Source: Roseivivax jejudonensis (GTDB lineage: Bacteria > Pseudomonadota > Alphaproteobacteria > Rhodobacterales > Rhodobacteraceae). Taken from it: 64,000 nt of DNA. The notes beneath the pieces were generated by a model. The model was not told the DNA's origin. It did no database searches and saw nothing but the letters and a program-made list of their open reading frames with translations. Positions 8,122 to 17,162 of the stretch are shown here, piece after piece; the stretch's first letter is position 1; every line of letters starts with the position of its first letter. The DNA is taken from positions 372,001 through 436,000 of the forward strand of contig NZ_FWFK01000001.1 of NCBI RefSeq assembly GCF_900172265.1, given 5' to 3'. A program made the position numbers and the translations under genes.

Positions 8122-8946
8122 CTATAAGCAGTCGTCGTTCTTGCTCGGTAACTCGGCTTCGAGAAGCGTGACCGCGGTCGCGTTCTTGCCGACCCGCGTT
8201 TGCTCCCACATTGGCATGTCCTGCCTGTCAGTCCAGGCGCCCGAGTGGGTCTCGGTGCACGGGGTGAAGCCTGTCCGCGCGCCCTCGACCGCTCGACGCG
8301 CGACGGAGAGATCAGGCAGCACGTCCCTTGGATTGAGCCTGATATAGGGAAATCCGTTAGATCGGACCGCGTAGCGGATGCGACCGCCCTTCGAGAGCAC
8401 AGCCGCTAGTGGCTCGTCCCGCCCGACGATCATGCGGCGGACGGCCGCTTCAAGACTTATGTCAAACGCATCTCGGATGCGCTGTGCATCGCGCAGGTCA
8501 GGCTCGCGTGAGAGCAACGCGGGGACCATCCGGTTGGGTGCCAGCAGCTCGATCGCAAAGAGATTTGCCTGCGTCTCCTGCTGACGATCGCGCCGATCCT
8601 CCCGGCTCTCACGCATGTCCTCTGTGCGGCACTGGAAGCCCAGGTCGCCGGACAGGACGTGCCATTCCATCAGGAAGTGACCAAGCTCGTGCGCGATTGT
8701 GAAACGAGCGCGGCGCGCCCCATGCCGATTGTTGGCGGCGATGATTCCCCGACTGCGTCTGGGATCGGTTAGCAGCATCCCTTCGAATCCATCGAAGGCG
8801 GAGATGTTGATCTTTTGGACCCCGAGCGCACACGCCACCTTGCGAACTGGAATACGCGGCGTGTCGTCGTCAAGCTGGGCGCGAATGCCGCGCGCGATGG
8901 CCTCAGGCGTTCGCAGGTCGCAGAGTTCTATGCGTGAGAGCTCCAA
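8122..8946 (-). CDS. ImmA/IrrE-family metallo-endopeptidase
   Basis: 274 residues from a TTG at 8944-8946. The zinc motif HELGH is at residues 86-90, inside a typical ARFTIAHELGHFLMEW context, followed by a second acidic helix (QQETQANLFAIELLAP) that completes the gluzincin-like site. ImmA-type proteases cut the repressor encoded next to them, often after DNA damage, and so switch on mobile elements or stress genes. Here the partner is the XRE gene immediately upstream; the TTG follows the XRE stop by three bases, implying translational coupling. The C-terminal 70 residues have no recognisable domain. Confidence 0.85.
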   Translation of the reverse strand: MELSRIELCDLRTPEAIARGIRAQLDDDTPRIPVRKVACALGVQKINISAFDGFEGMLLTDPRRSRGIIAANNRHGARRARFTIAHELGHFLMEWHVLSGDLGFQCRTEDMRESREDRRDRQQETQANLFAIELLAPNRMVPALLSREPDLRDAQRIRDAFDISLEAAVRRMIVGRDEPLAAVLSKGGRIRYAVRSNGFPYIRLNPRDVLPDLSVARRAVEGARTGFTPCTETHSGAWTDRQDMPMWEQTRVGKNATAVTLLEAELPSKNDDCL

Positions 8947-8949
8947 GGA

Positions 8950-9273
8950 TCAGCCGCCGTCCGCCTGCTTGAGGGTTTCAATCATCTGCTCGACCACCCT
9001 TCGATCGCGTTCGGAGAGCGCGTCAAGCCCGCGGTTGATGCGCGCGACCTGCATGGCTTCGGCATCCGGCTCTTCGGTCGCGCCGGTCAGCACATCGAGG
9101 CTGACCCCGAAATGCGCCGCCAGCCGTTGGACCAGATCGAAGGAGGGGTTCTTGCTGTGGCCCTTCTCGAGTTCCCAAACATGCGCCTTCGAGACGCCGA
9201 CGTCGTCCGCGACCTGCTTCAGTGACTGTCCGGCTTTCGTCCGAAGGCTGAAGAGCCTGTCTCCGATCTCCAT
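8950..9273 (-). CDS. XRE-family helix-turn-helix repressor paired with ImmA
   Basis: 107 residues starting at MEIGDRLFSLRTKAG (ATG 9271-9273); an in-frame ATG seven codons earlier is also possible. Residues 4-60 form a classic lambda-cro-like HTH (LKQVADDVGVSKAHVWELEKG), followed by a helical tail with an ERDRRVVEQMIETL segment. As the first gene of a two-gene unit with an ImmA protease it is the expected cleavable repressor. It is divergent from the ParB-methyltransferase gene, so it may control that promoter. Which genes it represses is inferred from position only. Confidence 0.88.
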   Translation of the reverse strand: MEIGDRLFSLRTKAGQSLKQVADDVGVSKAHVWELEKGHSKNPSFDLVQRLAAHFGVSLDVLTGATEEPDAEAMQVARINRGLDALSERDRRVVEQMIETLKQADGG

Positions 9274-9405
9274 GGCACCCCTCGTCTGCTGCATCGAACG
9301 GCACCATACCGGCTTGTTTGACGCAAGGCTAGTCGTCTGATATGTCTTACGGAGCAGGCAGGCCGAGTGACTCGGCACAGAGCGGTAGCAACAGAGAGGT
9401 GCCCC

Positions 9406-10710
9406 ATGCCCCCGGAGAAGATCGAGCACATCGCCATCGGCGATCTCACACCCTGGGCGAAGAACGCCCGCACGCATTCGCGCAAGCAGGTTCGGCAGAT
9501 CGCCGAGAGCATCGAGACCTTCGGGTTTACGAACCCGGTGCTGATCGACCGCGAACGGCGCATCCTCGCGGGCCACGGCCGCGTGAAGGCGGCGAAGGAG
9601 CTCGGGCTGGAGACCGTCCCGTGCCTCCGGATCGAGCACATGAGCGAGACGGAGAAGCGCGCGTATGTCATCGCCGACAACAAGCTGGCGCTGAACGCGG
9701 GCTGGGACGAGGACCTTCTGGCTGCAGAGCTGGGCGCCATTCTCGAAAGCCCGGAACTCGACTTCGAAATTGGCATCACCGGTTTCTCAATTGCGGAAAT
9801 CGACGCTCTCCTCGAAGCGCCGGAGCCCGAGGAGCCTGGAAATCCGGAAGATGACGCGGTCCCGGACCAGGCGCAGCGGCGCGTCTCGCAAGGCGATGTC
9901 TGGCAGCTCGGGCGGCACCGCCTGGTCTGCGGTGACGCACTTGACCCAGATGTGGCGGCGCACGTCATGGACGGCAGCCGCGCCCGCATGGTGTTCAGCG
10001 ATCCGCCCTACAACGTGCCGATCGACGGCCATGTCGGCAATTCCGGCGCAATCCAGCACCGCGAGTTTGCCATGGCCGCCGGCGAGATGAGCGCCCCGGA
10101 GTTCACTGAGTTCCTGCGTAAGGCCTTCGCCAACATGGCCCAGGTCAGCCTAGACGGCGCCATTCATTATCTCTGCATGGACTGGCGGCACATGGGGGAG
10201 ATGCTGGCGGCTGGACAGGGGATCTATGCCGAGCTGAAGAACCTAATCGTCTGGGTGAAGGATAACGGCGGCATGGGCACGTTCTATCGCTCGCGCCACG
10301 AACTGATCTTCGTGTTCAAGTTCGGGACTGCCCCGCACATCAACAGCTTCGAGCTAGGCCAGCACGGCCGCTACCGCACGAATGTCTGGGAGTACCGCGG
10401 GGTGAACACACGGCGTGTCGGGCGCCTCGACGATCTGGCCCTGCATCCAACGGTCAAGCCGGTGGAGATGATTGCCGATGCGCTCCGCGACGCGAGCGGA
10501 CGCGGCGAGATCGTGCTGGACCTCTTCGGTGGCTCCGGATCGACCCTCATCGCGGCGGAGAAGACCGGGCGCTGCGCCCGGCTCGTGGAGCTGGACCCGA
10601 TTTACTGTGATCGCATTCTTGCGCGCTGGGAAGCCTTCGCCAAGGACAACGCGGAGCAGCTGGTCTGCGGTTGGTCACCGAAGCCGGCGGCATTGGAGGC
10701 CGCAGAATGA
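9406..10710 (+). CDS. ParB/sulfiredoxin-like domain fused to a beta-class DNA methyltransferase
   Basis: 434 residues from the ATG at 9406 (AGAGAGG upstream; a GTG at 9367 is less likely). Residues 5-115 are a ParB N-terminal domain with the loop RILAGHGRV (52-60). Residues 160-420 are an N6-adenine/N4-cytosine methyltransferase with catalytic DPPY at 199-202 preceding the SAM-binding FGGSGS at 374-379, the order of the beta class. HPTVKPVEM (347-355) is the usual motif before the SAM site. Such fusions are common in prophages and gene-transfer-agent-like regions, where they precede packaging genes. No cognate restriction enzyme is present. The next gene overlaps its stop by four bases. Confidence 0.92.
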   Translation: MPPEKIEHIAIGDLTPWAKNARTHSRKQVRQIAESIETFGFTNPVLIDRERRILAGHGRVKAAKELGLETVPCLRIEHMSETEKRAYVIADNKLALNAGWDEDLLAAELGAILESPELDFEIGITGFSIAEIDALLEAPEPEEPGNPEDDAVPDQAQRRVSQGDVWQLGRHRLVCGDALDPDVAAHVMDGSRARMVFSDPPYNVPIDGHVGNSGAIQHREFAMAAGEMSAPEFTEFLRKAFANMAQVSLDGAIHYLCMDWRHMGEMLAAGQGIYAELKNLIVWVKDNGGMGTFYRSRHELIFVFKFGTAPHINSFELGQHGRYRTNVWEYRGVNTRRVGRLDDLALHPTVKPVEMIADALRDASGRGEIVLDLFGGSGSTLIAAEKTGRCARLVELDPIYCDRILARWEAFAKDNAEQLVCGWSPKPAALEAAE

Positions 10711-11426
10711 GCGACGAGATCAAATCAGGCCGCAAAGTCCTCGCGACAAGGCCAGGATACGAAGTGGGCTACGGCAAGCCACCGGTGTCGACCCGCTTCA
10801 AGAAAGGCCAATCCGGCAATCCCAAGGGCCGTCCGAAGGGCGCGAAAAACAAGCGGCCCGGGCTGCACGAGGAGCGCATGAAAGACATAATCCTCGACGA
10901 GGCCTATCGCGGGATCACAGTGAAGGATGGCGATCGCACCGTGACGATCCCAATGGCCCAAGCGGTCATCCGCGCTATGGCGGTGAATGCCGCGAAGGGA
11001 CAGCACCGTGCGCAACGGCTCTTTGCCGAGCTGCTCGCCTCCGTAGAAGGCTCACGCAAGCGCCTGCACGACGAGTACTTCGAGAAAGCCGCCACCTACA
11101 AGATCGAGTGGGACAAGGAACTCAAGCGCCGGCACGAGCTAGGCATCACGAACCTAGAGGACCCAGTCCCGCACCCGGACCATATCAAGCTCGACATGAG
11201 CACCGGAACGGTCCGCATCACCGGTCCAATGACGCCGGACGACAAGGCCGAAATTGACAAGTGGCGCGATCAGCTGCCGCGGATCGAAGCGGCCGTCGCC
11301 GAGCTGCGCGAGCAGCTCGAAACCGAGGACGATCCCGAAGAGCGTGCGACAATCAGATATCACATCCGGCAGGGTGAAGACCTGTGGGCAAACATCTCCT
11401 CGGCGCTCGACAAGATCGGAAAGTAA
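10707..11426 (+). CDS. DUF5681-domain protein
   Basis: 239 residues; its ATG overlaps the stop of the methyltransferase gene (ATGA), so the two are co-translated. The N-terminus carries the DUF5681 signature GYGKPPVSTRFKKGQSGNP, then KGRPKGAKN, a short basic arm probably contacting nucleic acid. The centre is helical. The C-terminus (about 180-239) is rich in charged heptad-like residues (PRIEAAVAELREQLE) and may be a coiled coil. DUF5681 proteins often sit between ParB-methyltransferases and phage terminases, and a small-terminase-like or DNA-binding role is plausible. No terminase follows here, so the phage module appears cut off. Confidence 0.8.
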   Translation: MSDEIKSGRKVLATRPGYEVGYGKPPVSTRFKKGQSGNPKGRPKGAKNKRPGLHEERMKDIILDEAYRGITVKDGDRTVTIPMAQAVIRAMAVNAAKGQHRAQRLFAELLASVEGSRKRLHDEYFEKAATYKIEWDKELKRRHELGITNLEDPVPHPDHIKLDMSTGTVRITGPMTPDDKAEIDKWRDQLPRIEAAVAELREQLETEDDPEERATIRYHIRQGEDLWANISSALDKIGK

Positions 11427-11968
11427 TGCCAACGTACCTTAGAGAACTGTGACCCAATACCCCTAGCCTTCCGCTGCGATGTGCATGGACAGCGGCAAAG
11501 CGAGCTTCCCGCCGTCAGTCGCAGGTGCGAAATTTACGCTGCAACTGCGATGCTACGCGGCCGTAGGCGGGCTCCGAAGCTTTGCCGCGAAGGCAAGAAA
11601 TTTACGGCCAATCTGCTGAAGCGGACTGCATCGGCCTCTTGGTATGCAGCTAATCCACGCGGCTGCGCATGGTTGCTCCGTGCCCGATAAGCAAACACCA
11701 AACTCTTGCAGTGCGCGCTCGCAGCATCGACTTTGGACAACCATGATACCACAAGAGGATAGGAACGGATCACGGAAACCAGGCAGCTTTCGGACTGTCT
11801 GGCCGATGTTCGGCAGGGGCGTTGCGCGACAGGTCTTAGCTGCTCGCCTCGCGGTTCGTCCGCGCTGCACAGTAAAACCCACCCGGTCATAGTTTGAAGC
11901 GATTGAAACTTTGTACGGACGTCGTTCGTGCGTTAAAAAATACTTCGACGAAACAAGTTAGCAGGGAT
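11427..11968. other. Gene-free junction after the phage-like module
   Basis: About 540 bases with no frame that has a ribosome site or recognisable motif. Base composition falls towards its right end, where the promoter of the DUF4198 gene is expected. Probably the decayed border of the accessory segment. Confidence 0.5.
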
Positions 11969-12751
11969 ATGAATATGCCGATTAAGCTATCTCAAATGGC
12001 CTTGACCGCAATCTTTGCGGCAGCCGCAACGGCGGCATCGTCACATTATGGAATGGTCATTCCTTCGGACAACATGGTGGACCAAGAGGATGGCCGATCG
12101 GTTTCGCTAACCTTGTCGTTCTCGCATCCGTTCGAAGGCGATGGCATGGTGCTCGACGAACCGGTGTCTTTTGGTGTCACTCACGAAGGCGAAACCACAG
12201 ACCTTCTCGGCCTTCTCCAAGAGGCCGAGGTTATGGGTCAGCCCGGCTTCGTGCTCGACTATCCGTTGGAGGCGCCCGGGACACACGCCTTCGCAATGGA
12301 GCCCCAGCCATACTGGGAGCCAGGCGAGGACAGCTTTATTATCCACTACACCAAGACCTATGTCAGCGCATACGGCGAGGACGGCGGCTGGGATGCAGAA
12401 CTGGGCCTCCGGACCGAGATTGTACCTGTGTCGAAACCCTTCGCGCTTTGGACCGGGAATGCGTTCCAGGGCGTGGTGATGCTGGACGGAGAGCCGGTGC
12501 CTCACTCAGATGTCGAAATTGAGTACTACAACGAAGATGGCGCGGCCGTGGCGCCGTCGGAGCTTATGATTACACAGACCGTCAAGGCCGACGAAAACGG
12601 TGTCTTCACCTATGTCGCTCCGCGCGGCGGCTGGTGGGGCTTTGCCGCGCTCAACACAGCACCGGAGACGATGGAGCACGAGGGCGAGGACAAAGCCGTG
12701 GAGCTCGGCGCTGTGGTGTGGGTGCATTTTGAAGACTGGATGCAGCGATGA
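11969..12751 (+). CDS. Exported DUF4198-family protein (probable metal-uptake accessory)
   Basis: About 260 residues from ATG 11969; the ATG at 11975 is equally good because AGGGA lies a better distance upstream of it. Residues 1-24 are a signal peptide (MALTAIFAAAATAAS), after which the mature protein begins SHYGMVIPSD. DUF4198 proteins are periplasmic and are tied to nickel or cobalt uptake in many bacteria. The body shows beta-rich repeats and a proline and tryptophan-rich centre (EPQPYWEPGEDSFIIHYTKT). The next gene overlaps its stop by four bases. No ECF nickel permease is in the window, so a transporter partner would have to be elsewhere. Confidence 0.75.
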   Translation: MNMPIKLSQMALTAIFAAAATAASSHYGMVIPSDNMVDQEDGRSVSLTLSFSHPFEGDGMVLDEPVSFGVTHEGETTDLLGLLQEAEVMGQPGFVLDYPLEAPGTHAFAMEPQPYWEPGEDSFIIHYTKTYVSAYGEDGGWDAELGLRTEIVPVSKPFALWTGNAFQGVVMLDGEPVPHSDVEIEYYNEDGAAVAPSELMITQTVKADENGVFTYVAPRGGWWGFAALNTAPETMEHEGEDKAVELGAVVWVHFEDWMQR

Positions 12752-13089
12752 TCGGGTTCTGCGCTCGGGGGTGTCTAGTCGTCGCGCTCTGCGTCGCGCA
12801 ACCGGCCGACGCGCATCACTTCAACGTCTACGCTTGGACGGATTGCCGAGTGATCGAGGTGCGCGCTACGACCGAAAACGGTACGGCGGCCGCAGCGGGC
12901 GATATACAGCTGCGTGACGACGATGGGAACATCGTCGGTTCGTTCGATCTCGGGCCCGGCGAGACGACGAAAATTCCACTGGACGGGCTCGACTTGTCGG
13001 GCGGGCTGCGGGTGGAGGTGCAGTCCGGACCGCACGAGGACTACTGGCAGCTGACCCAAGAGGAAATCGCAAGAGCCTGCTCAACCTGA
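12748..13089 (+). CDS. Small exported NikL-like protein
   Basis: 113 residues overlapping the preceding stop (ATGA). A signal peptide (about 1-22, ending QPADA) is followed directly by HHFNVYAWTDC, then an all-beta segment (IQLRDDDGNIVGSF) and a C-terminal cysteine. Small proteins with a start like this accompany DUF4198 or NikK-type proteins in ECF nickel systems; the NikL label comes from family memory and is not verified. Adjacent histidines at the likely mature N-terminus suggest metal binding. Position between two DUF4198 genes supports a shared function. Confidence 0.6.
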   Translation: MIGFCARGCLVVALCVAQPADAHHFNVYAWTDCRVIEVRATTENGTAAAAGDIQLRDDDGNIVGSFDLGPGETTKIPLDGLDLSGGLRVEVQSGPHEDYWQLTQEEIARACST

Positions 13090-13127
13090 CGGCACGCCGA
13101 CACCCTGATTAGAGAGAGAGCAGCACC

Positions 13128-13961
13128 ATGTCAATTCGCCGCGGATCGCAAATTGCTGGCGCCGCCTTGCTCGCTCTTGTCGTTCCGACGCAGGCGCCCG
13201 CTCATGAGACTTGGCTCGACGTACATGATTGGCAACCCGCGAAAAGCGACCGGATCGAGGCAGACATCCGCAATGGCCACGGGTTCGACGGACGAATTCT
13301 GCCTTGGCTGGATCAGCTTATCGACAGCATGGAGCTTATGGACGGTCTAGGGCGCCTCGCCATCGAGGGCGAGAATGGGAACATGCCCGCTGTGGCGGTC
13401 CGCGCGCGTACAGACGGTTTGTCGATCCTCGTCTACGAGTCGCGGTACCGCACGCTTACCTACGACAGTTTCGAGGTTTTTCGGGAATTTCTCGCGGACA
13501 AGGACGAAAACTGGGTGCTTTCAGAACACACTTTGCGCGACCTGCCCACCAGCGCGGTCCGAGAGGCTTATCGCCGGTTCTCAAAGGCCCTCGTCGCCGT
13601 CGGTGGGAGGCGGGGTGCGGACCGGTTCACGGGGATGGAGCTCGAACTCATCGCCGAGGCGAACCCCTACACCGACCACGGTGCGCCTTTCGTAGTCCAG
13701 TTGCTCTACAATGGTGCGCCGAAGGCCGGAGAGCGCGTGACTCTTTTCAGCCGGGATGCAGGTGGCGTCGTCGACATCCGTTTGGCGAAAACCGGGGCCG
13801 ACGGGCGAGTGGCGTTCGCTTTGCGCCCGGGCCGGGATTATCTGGTCGATGCCGTGCTGGTGCGAAAGCCCGCGCGCAATATCGCCGCCGAGCACCTGGT
13901 CATGTGGGAGTCACTATGGGCGTCGCTCACCTTCGCCACGCCGGCGACTGACGGTCAGTAG
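13128..13961 (+). CDS. Exported DUF4198-family protein, second copy
   Basis: 277 residues. The signal peptide ends around residue 25 (PTQAPA) and the mature protein begins HETWLDVHDWQP, the usual DUF4198 opening (A-H-x-x-W-L). The central segment NPYTDHGAPFVVQLLYNG and the LVDAVLVRKP C-terminal strand also suit the family. It completes a three-gene unit of secreted proteins, 38 bases after the NikL-like gene and with AGAGAGAG as ribosome site. Its end overlaps the end of gspD by seven bases on the opposite strand. Role inferred: periplasmic metal binding or delivery. Confidence 0.75.
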   Translation: MSIRRGSQIAGAALLALVVPTQAPAHETWLDVHDWQPAKSDRIEADIRNGHGFDGRILPWLDQLIDSMELMDGLGRLAIEGENGNMPAVAVRARTDGLSILVYESRYRTLTYDSFEVFREFLADKDENWVLSEHTLRDLPTSAVREAYRRFSKALVAVGGRRGADRFTGMELELIAEANPYTDHGAPFVVQLLYNGAPKAGERVTLFSRDAGGVVDIRLAKTGADGRVAFALRPGRDYLVDAVLVRKPARNIAAEHLVMWESLWASLTFATPATDGQ

Positions 13962-15913
13962 AGACCGTTGATCTCGAGCGGGAGCTTTTTGACCTTGCGC
14001 TCCTTCAAAAGGCTACGGGGCGGTTCCGCTGCGTCCGCGCTGCGCAGTCGCTGATAGCGCCGGTCCGCGACGGCCCGCGCCTTGTGTTCGCTGTCGATAA
14101 CCGTCGGGCGCATAAAGACGAAGAGCGTCCGACGAGTTTGGTCGACGTTGCGCGAGCGGAAGATATTGCCGAGGACCGGGACGTCGCCGAGGCCCGGCAC
14201 TTTGGAGTTCGAGCTTTGCGCATCGTCGGTGATGAGGCCGCCGAGTACAATCGTGCCGCCGTCGCGCGACTGCACCGTCGTCTCGATCAGACGGCGATTG
14301 GTGATCAGGTCGGCCGCGCCCTGAACATTCGCGTTGACCAGCGATGACACTTCTTGGCTGATATCCAGCCGCACGACGCCGTTCGAGGTCACGCGGGGCA
14401 AGACTTCCATGGTGATGCCTACATCCTGACGCTCGATCGTGGTGAACGGGGTCAGTGTATTGCCGTCCGTGGCAAAACTTCCGGTCCGGAACGGCACGTT
14501 CTGGCCGACGATGATGGTGGCGGACTGGTTGTCCATCGTGGTGATCGAGGGGGTCGACAGCAGGTTGGCGCGGGTCGACTGACCGAGCGCCTGCACCAGC
14601 ACGCCGAACTCGTCGCTGCTGCCGGCGAGGGTCAGTCCCGGCGTGAGGCCGCTCGCGCCGGGCACACCGAGCGCCGAGAGCACCGCACTGAGCGACGCGC
14701 CGCCCTGTGAAAACGACGTCGAAGCGAAGCCGGTGTTCGGCAAGTTGTCGGCAAAACCGAGCTGCACGCCGAGACGTTCGCCGATTTCGCCCGAGACCTC
14801 GACGATGGCCGCCTCGATCATGACCTGCGCGCGTTCCTTGTCGAGCGAGCGCACGATGGCGATGACCTCCTCGATCTGGCGGGCCGTACCGCGGATCACC
14901 ACGGCGTTGGTCTGCGTCGAGGCCTGCACGGCAACGGCCGGCGCCGGTCCTTCCGGCAAGGCGACGCCGGGCTGGTCCTCGCCGTCGCCCACCGCCTGGG
15001 CGACCGGATTGGTCAGCTCGGTGGCGCCGCCCAGCGTGCCGTTCACGACCTCGGCCACCACCTCGGCGTCGGCGTATTGCAATTCGTAGACATAGGTGCG
15101 CAGCTGCGCCTGAGGAGCTGCGCGCGGAGCGACGTCCATATCGCGCACTAGGTCGCGCACCATGGCGATGTCCACCTCGGTACCGCGGACCAGAAGCGTG
15201 TTGGATGTCGGGTCGCTCGACAGCCGCGCGCCGGTTCCCGCGGACCCCAGCACATCGTTGATCGCCGTCAGCACTGCGTCGGCATCGGCATAATTGAAGC
15301 GCACGACCTCCGTGCGCAGGTTCTCCGGTCCGTCGAAGGTGCGCGCTATCTCGACGATACGCTCCACGTTTGCACGCGTGTCGGTGACGATGATGGCGTT
15401 GGGATCGCTCAGTGCCTCGATGTAGCCTGCCTCGGCCACCAACGGACGCAACACGCGAACTGCCTCTTCGGCGGGCAGCCGGTCGAGTTCGACGATGCGG
15501 GTTGTCGTGTCTTGACGGCCGGACAGCACGCCGCCTACCGGCATGCCCTTGGTCCTGGCGTCGGCCTCGGACACGATTTCCCACACGACACCGCTTTCGA
15601 CGGCGACGAAGCCGCGCACGCGCAGAATGGATTGAAACAGCTCCCATACGCCCGCTTGGCTGAGCGCTTCGGCCGAGATCACCGTGACCTCGCCGGCAAG
15701 TGCGGGATCCACCACCAGGGTGCGGGCGGTGATTTCCGACACCTGCTCGGCAAGGGCAGAGATATCGGCATTGCGAAGGTTGATGACGAAGTCGCCATCG
15801 TCCGACAGTCCTTGCGCCAATGCCCGGTCGGCCGTCCCGCAGACGAACGCGAGCAGCGACAGGCAGACGCAGAACAGGCGGCAGATCGGCATCGAACCTC
15901 GTCGAAACTTCAT
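13955..15913 (-). CDS. gspD: Type II secretion outer-membrane secretin GspD
   Basis: 652 residues. A signal peptide (about 1-34, ending ALAQG) precedes the N0 domain (FVINLRNADISALAEQVSEI), then N1-N3 repeats (VELDRLPAEEAVRVLRPLV; NAIIVTDTRANVERIVEIAR; NTLLVRGTEVDIAMVRDL) and the C-terminal secretin domain ending in the conserved PGLGDVPVLGNIFRS segment. It forms the multimeric outer-membrane channel. A VGQNVPFRTGSF stretch is the usual gate-region motif. Its ATG overlaps the gspC stop. The last 45 residues are short, and no pilotin gene is recognisable nearby, so how the secretin reaches the outer membrane is open. Confidence 0.95.
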   Translation of the reverse strand: MKFRRGSMPICRLFCVCLSLLAFVCGTADRALAQGLSDDGDFVINLRNADISALAEQVSEITARTLVVDPALAGEVTVISAEALSQAGVWELFQSILRVRGFVAVESGVVWEIVSEADARTKGMPVGGVLSGRQDTTTRIVELDRLPAEEAVRVLRPLVAEAGYIEALSDPNAIIVTDTRANVERIVEIARTFDGPENLRTEVVRFNYADADAVLTAINDVLGSAGTGARLSSDPTSNTLLVRGTEVDIAMVRDLVRDMDVAPRAAPQAQLRTYVYELQYADAEVVAEVVNGTLGGATELTNPVAQAVGDGEDQPGVALPEGPAPAVAVQASTQTNAVVIRGTARQIEEVIAIVRSLDKERAQVMIEAAIVEVSGEIGERLGVQLGFADNLPNTGFASTSFSQGGASLSAVLSALGVPGASGLTPGLTLAGSSDEFGVLVQALGQSTRANLLSTPSITTMDNQSATIIVGQNVPFRTGSFATDGNTLTPFTTIERQDVGITMEVLPRVTSNGVVRLDISQEVSSLVNANVQGAADLITNRRLIETTVQSRDGGTIVLGGLITDDAQSSNSKVPGLGDVPVLGNIFRSRNVDQTRRTLFVFMRPTVIDSEHKARAVADRRYQRLRSADAAEPPRSLLKERKVKKLPLEINGLY

Positions 15914-16803
15914 CTCAGTGGAAACGACATCAGCAGCGTTTCTCCGTCCCTGACCACTTCCAGACGGGCTTGGCCCGAGGCCGCAATCTCGTCGTAGAAC
16001 GCGCGGTCCCGGTCCGGATCGCCGACGTCCTGCCCATTCACCCGCGTCACCCGGTCGCCTGGCTTCAGCCCTGCCATCGTGACACCGATGTTGGGATCTT
16101 CAGCTATGGTATAGCCCTCGTCGCCCGGCACCAAACCAATCGTGTCGAGGACGGCTTGCGGATCGGCGATGATGCGTTCGCGCCACAAGTCGATGTAATC
16201 CTTCGTGGTCTCTGGCGGCGGCGCCTCGCGCAGATCGAGCGATCCGCGGCCGGGCACGATGGCGGCCCGCAGCCGGTCGAGCGGCGATTGCGGCGGCGCG
16301 GCGTCCGGTATCGGCGATGTCAACGTCGACCCGGAACCCGAGGCGCCATCGAGCGCACCGTCGAAGCCGAAGCGGCGCGAGTCCCCGTCGATATCGACCT
16401 CCACGAAATCAGCGGCGATCGCAGCCAGAATGGCATTTTCAGCCAGATCGTCACCGATCCGATAGCGGTCGACGCCGCCGCCGACGGCGATGAGCGCGCG
16501 CGACCGCGCGGGATCGGAGGCGACCAGCACGCCATGCAGCACCAGGTCGAGCGTGCGCGCAGTCGCCCCCGGACTTTTGGGTGCGGTGGGCGCGGCCTGA
16601 GCGCCGAACGGTGCGAAGGCAAGGATGTTCTCGGTGCCAACCGGCGGGGGGGCGCGGTCTTCGGTCAAGGGCGTGTCGAAGCGTTCAGGCACGACACTGG
16701 TGTGACCGGCCATATGCGCGGCCAGCCGCGCGCCCGGCGGCACGAGCGTCGCGCCCAGGGCGGCGACGGCGCAGATCGCGACGAGGCGGGGCAGATTGCT
16801 CAT
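15910..16803 (-). CDS. gspC: Type II secretion inner-membrane protein GspC
   Basis: 297 residues from the ATG at 16801-16803, which overlaps the gspI stop. One transmembrane helix (about 5-25) is followed by a proline-rich linker, the HR domain (TLDLVLHGVLVASDP...SRALIAVGGGVDRYRIGDDL), and a C-terminal PDZ-like region (NIGVTMAGLKPGDRVTRVNG). GspC links the inner-membrane platform to the N0 domain of GspD and may select cargo. The order I-C-D with 4-base overlaps indicates one transcript. Confidence 0.88.
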   Translation of the reverse strand: MSNLPRLVAICAVAALGATLVPPGARLAAHMAGHTSVVPERFDTPLTEDRAPPPVGTENILAFAPFGAQAAPTAPKSPGATARTLDLVLHGVLVASDPARSRALIAVGGGVDRYRIGDDLAENAILAAIAADFVEVDIDGDSRRFGFDGALDGASGSGSTLTSPIPDAAPPQSPLDRLRAAIVPGRGSLDLREAPPPETTKDYIDLWRERIIADPQAVLDTIGLVPGDEGYTIAEDPNIGVTMAGLKPGDRVTRVNGQDVGDPDRDRAFYDEIAASGQARLEVVRDGETLLMSFPLR

Positions 16804-17162
16804 GGCGCGGCTCCGTCCGGCATGTAGCCAATCAACGTGACCAGCGGGTCGCCCGGCGGGCCGGCGACCATGTGCACTTCCACGAGGCCGCTGCCGTCGA
16901 GCGCGCGGCGCTCTGTCTTGATGTCGATGTCCTGGCCTAGCGCGGTGCGCCATTCGGCGCGCATCTCGACACCGAGTTGCGTCGTCACTAGCGCGTTCTC
17001 GGCCACCCAGCGCGCAACGATCCGATCGGCAAGGCCGCGGGTCTCGGCGGCGTGGCGTTCGGCGGCGGTGAGCAGGGTCACCGCGCCGAAGCCCAGAACC
17101 GTCATGGCAACAAGCGCCTCGATGAGGGTGAACCCGGCGTCGGTCGCGCGGGCGGGCCTCAT
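16800..17162 (-). CDS. gspI: Minor pseudopilin GspI
   Basis: 120 residues. The prepilin peptidase site is RATDAG/FTLIEALVAM, with Glu at +5 and a 20-residue hydrophobic helix after it. A short leader of about 10 residues and total length are normal for GspI, one of the four tip pseudopilins (H, I, J, K). It overlaps gspH upstream and gspC downstream by four bases each. Confidence 0.85.
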   Translation of the reverse strand: MRPARATDAGFTLIEALVAMTVLGFGAVTLLTAAERHAAETRGLADRIVARWVAENALVTTQLGVEMRAEWRTALGQDIDIKTERRALDGSGLVEVHMVAGPPGDPLVTLIGYMPDGAAP

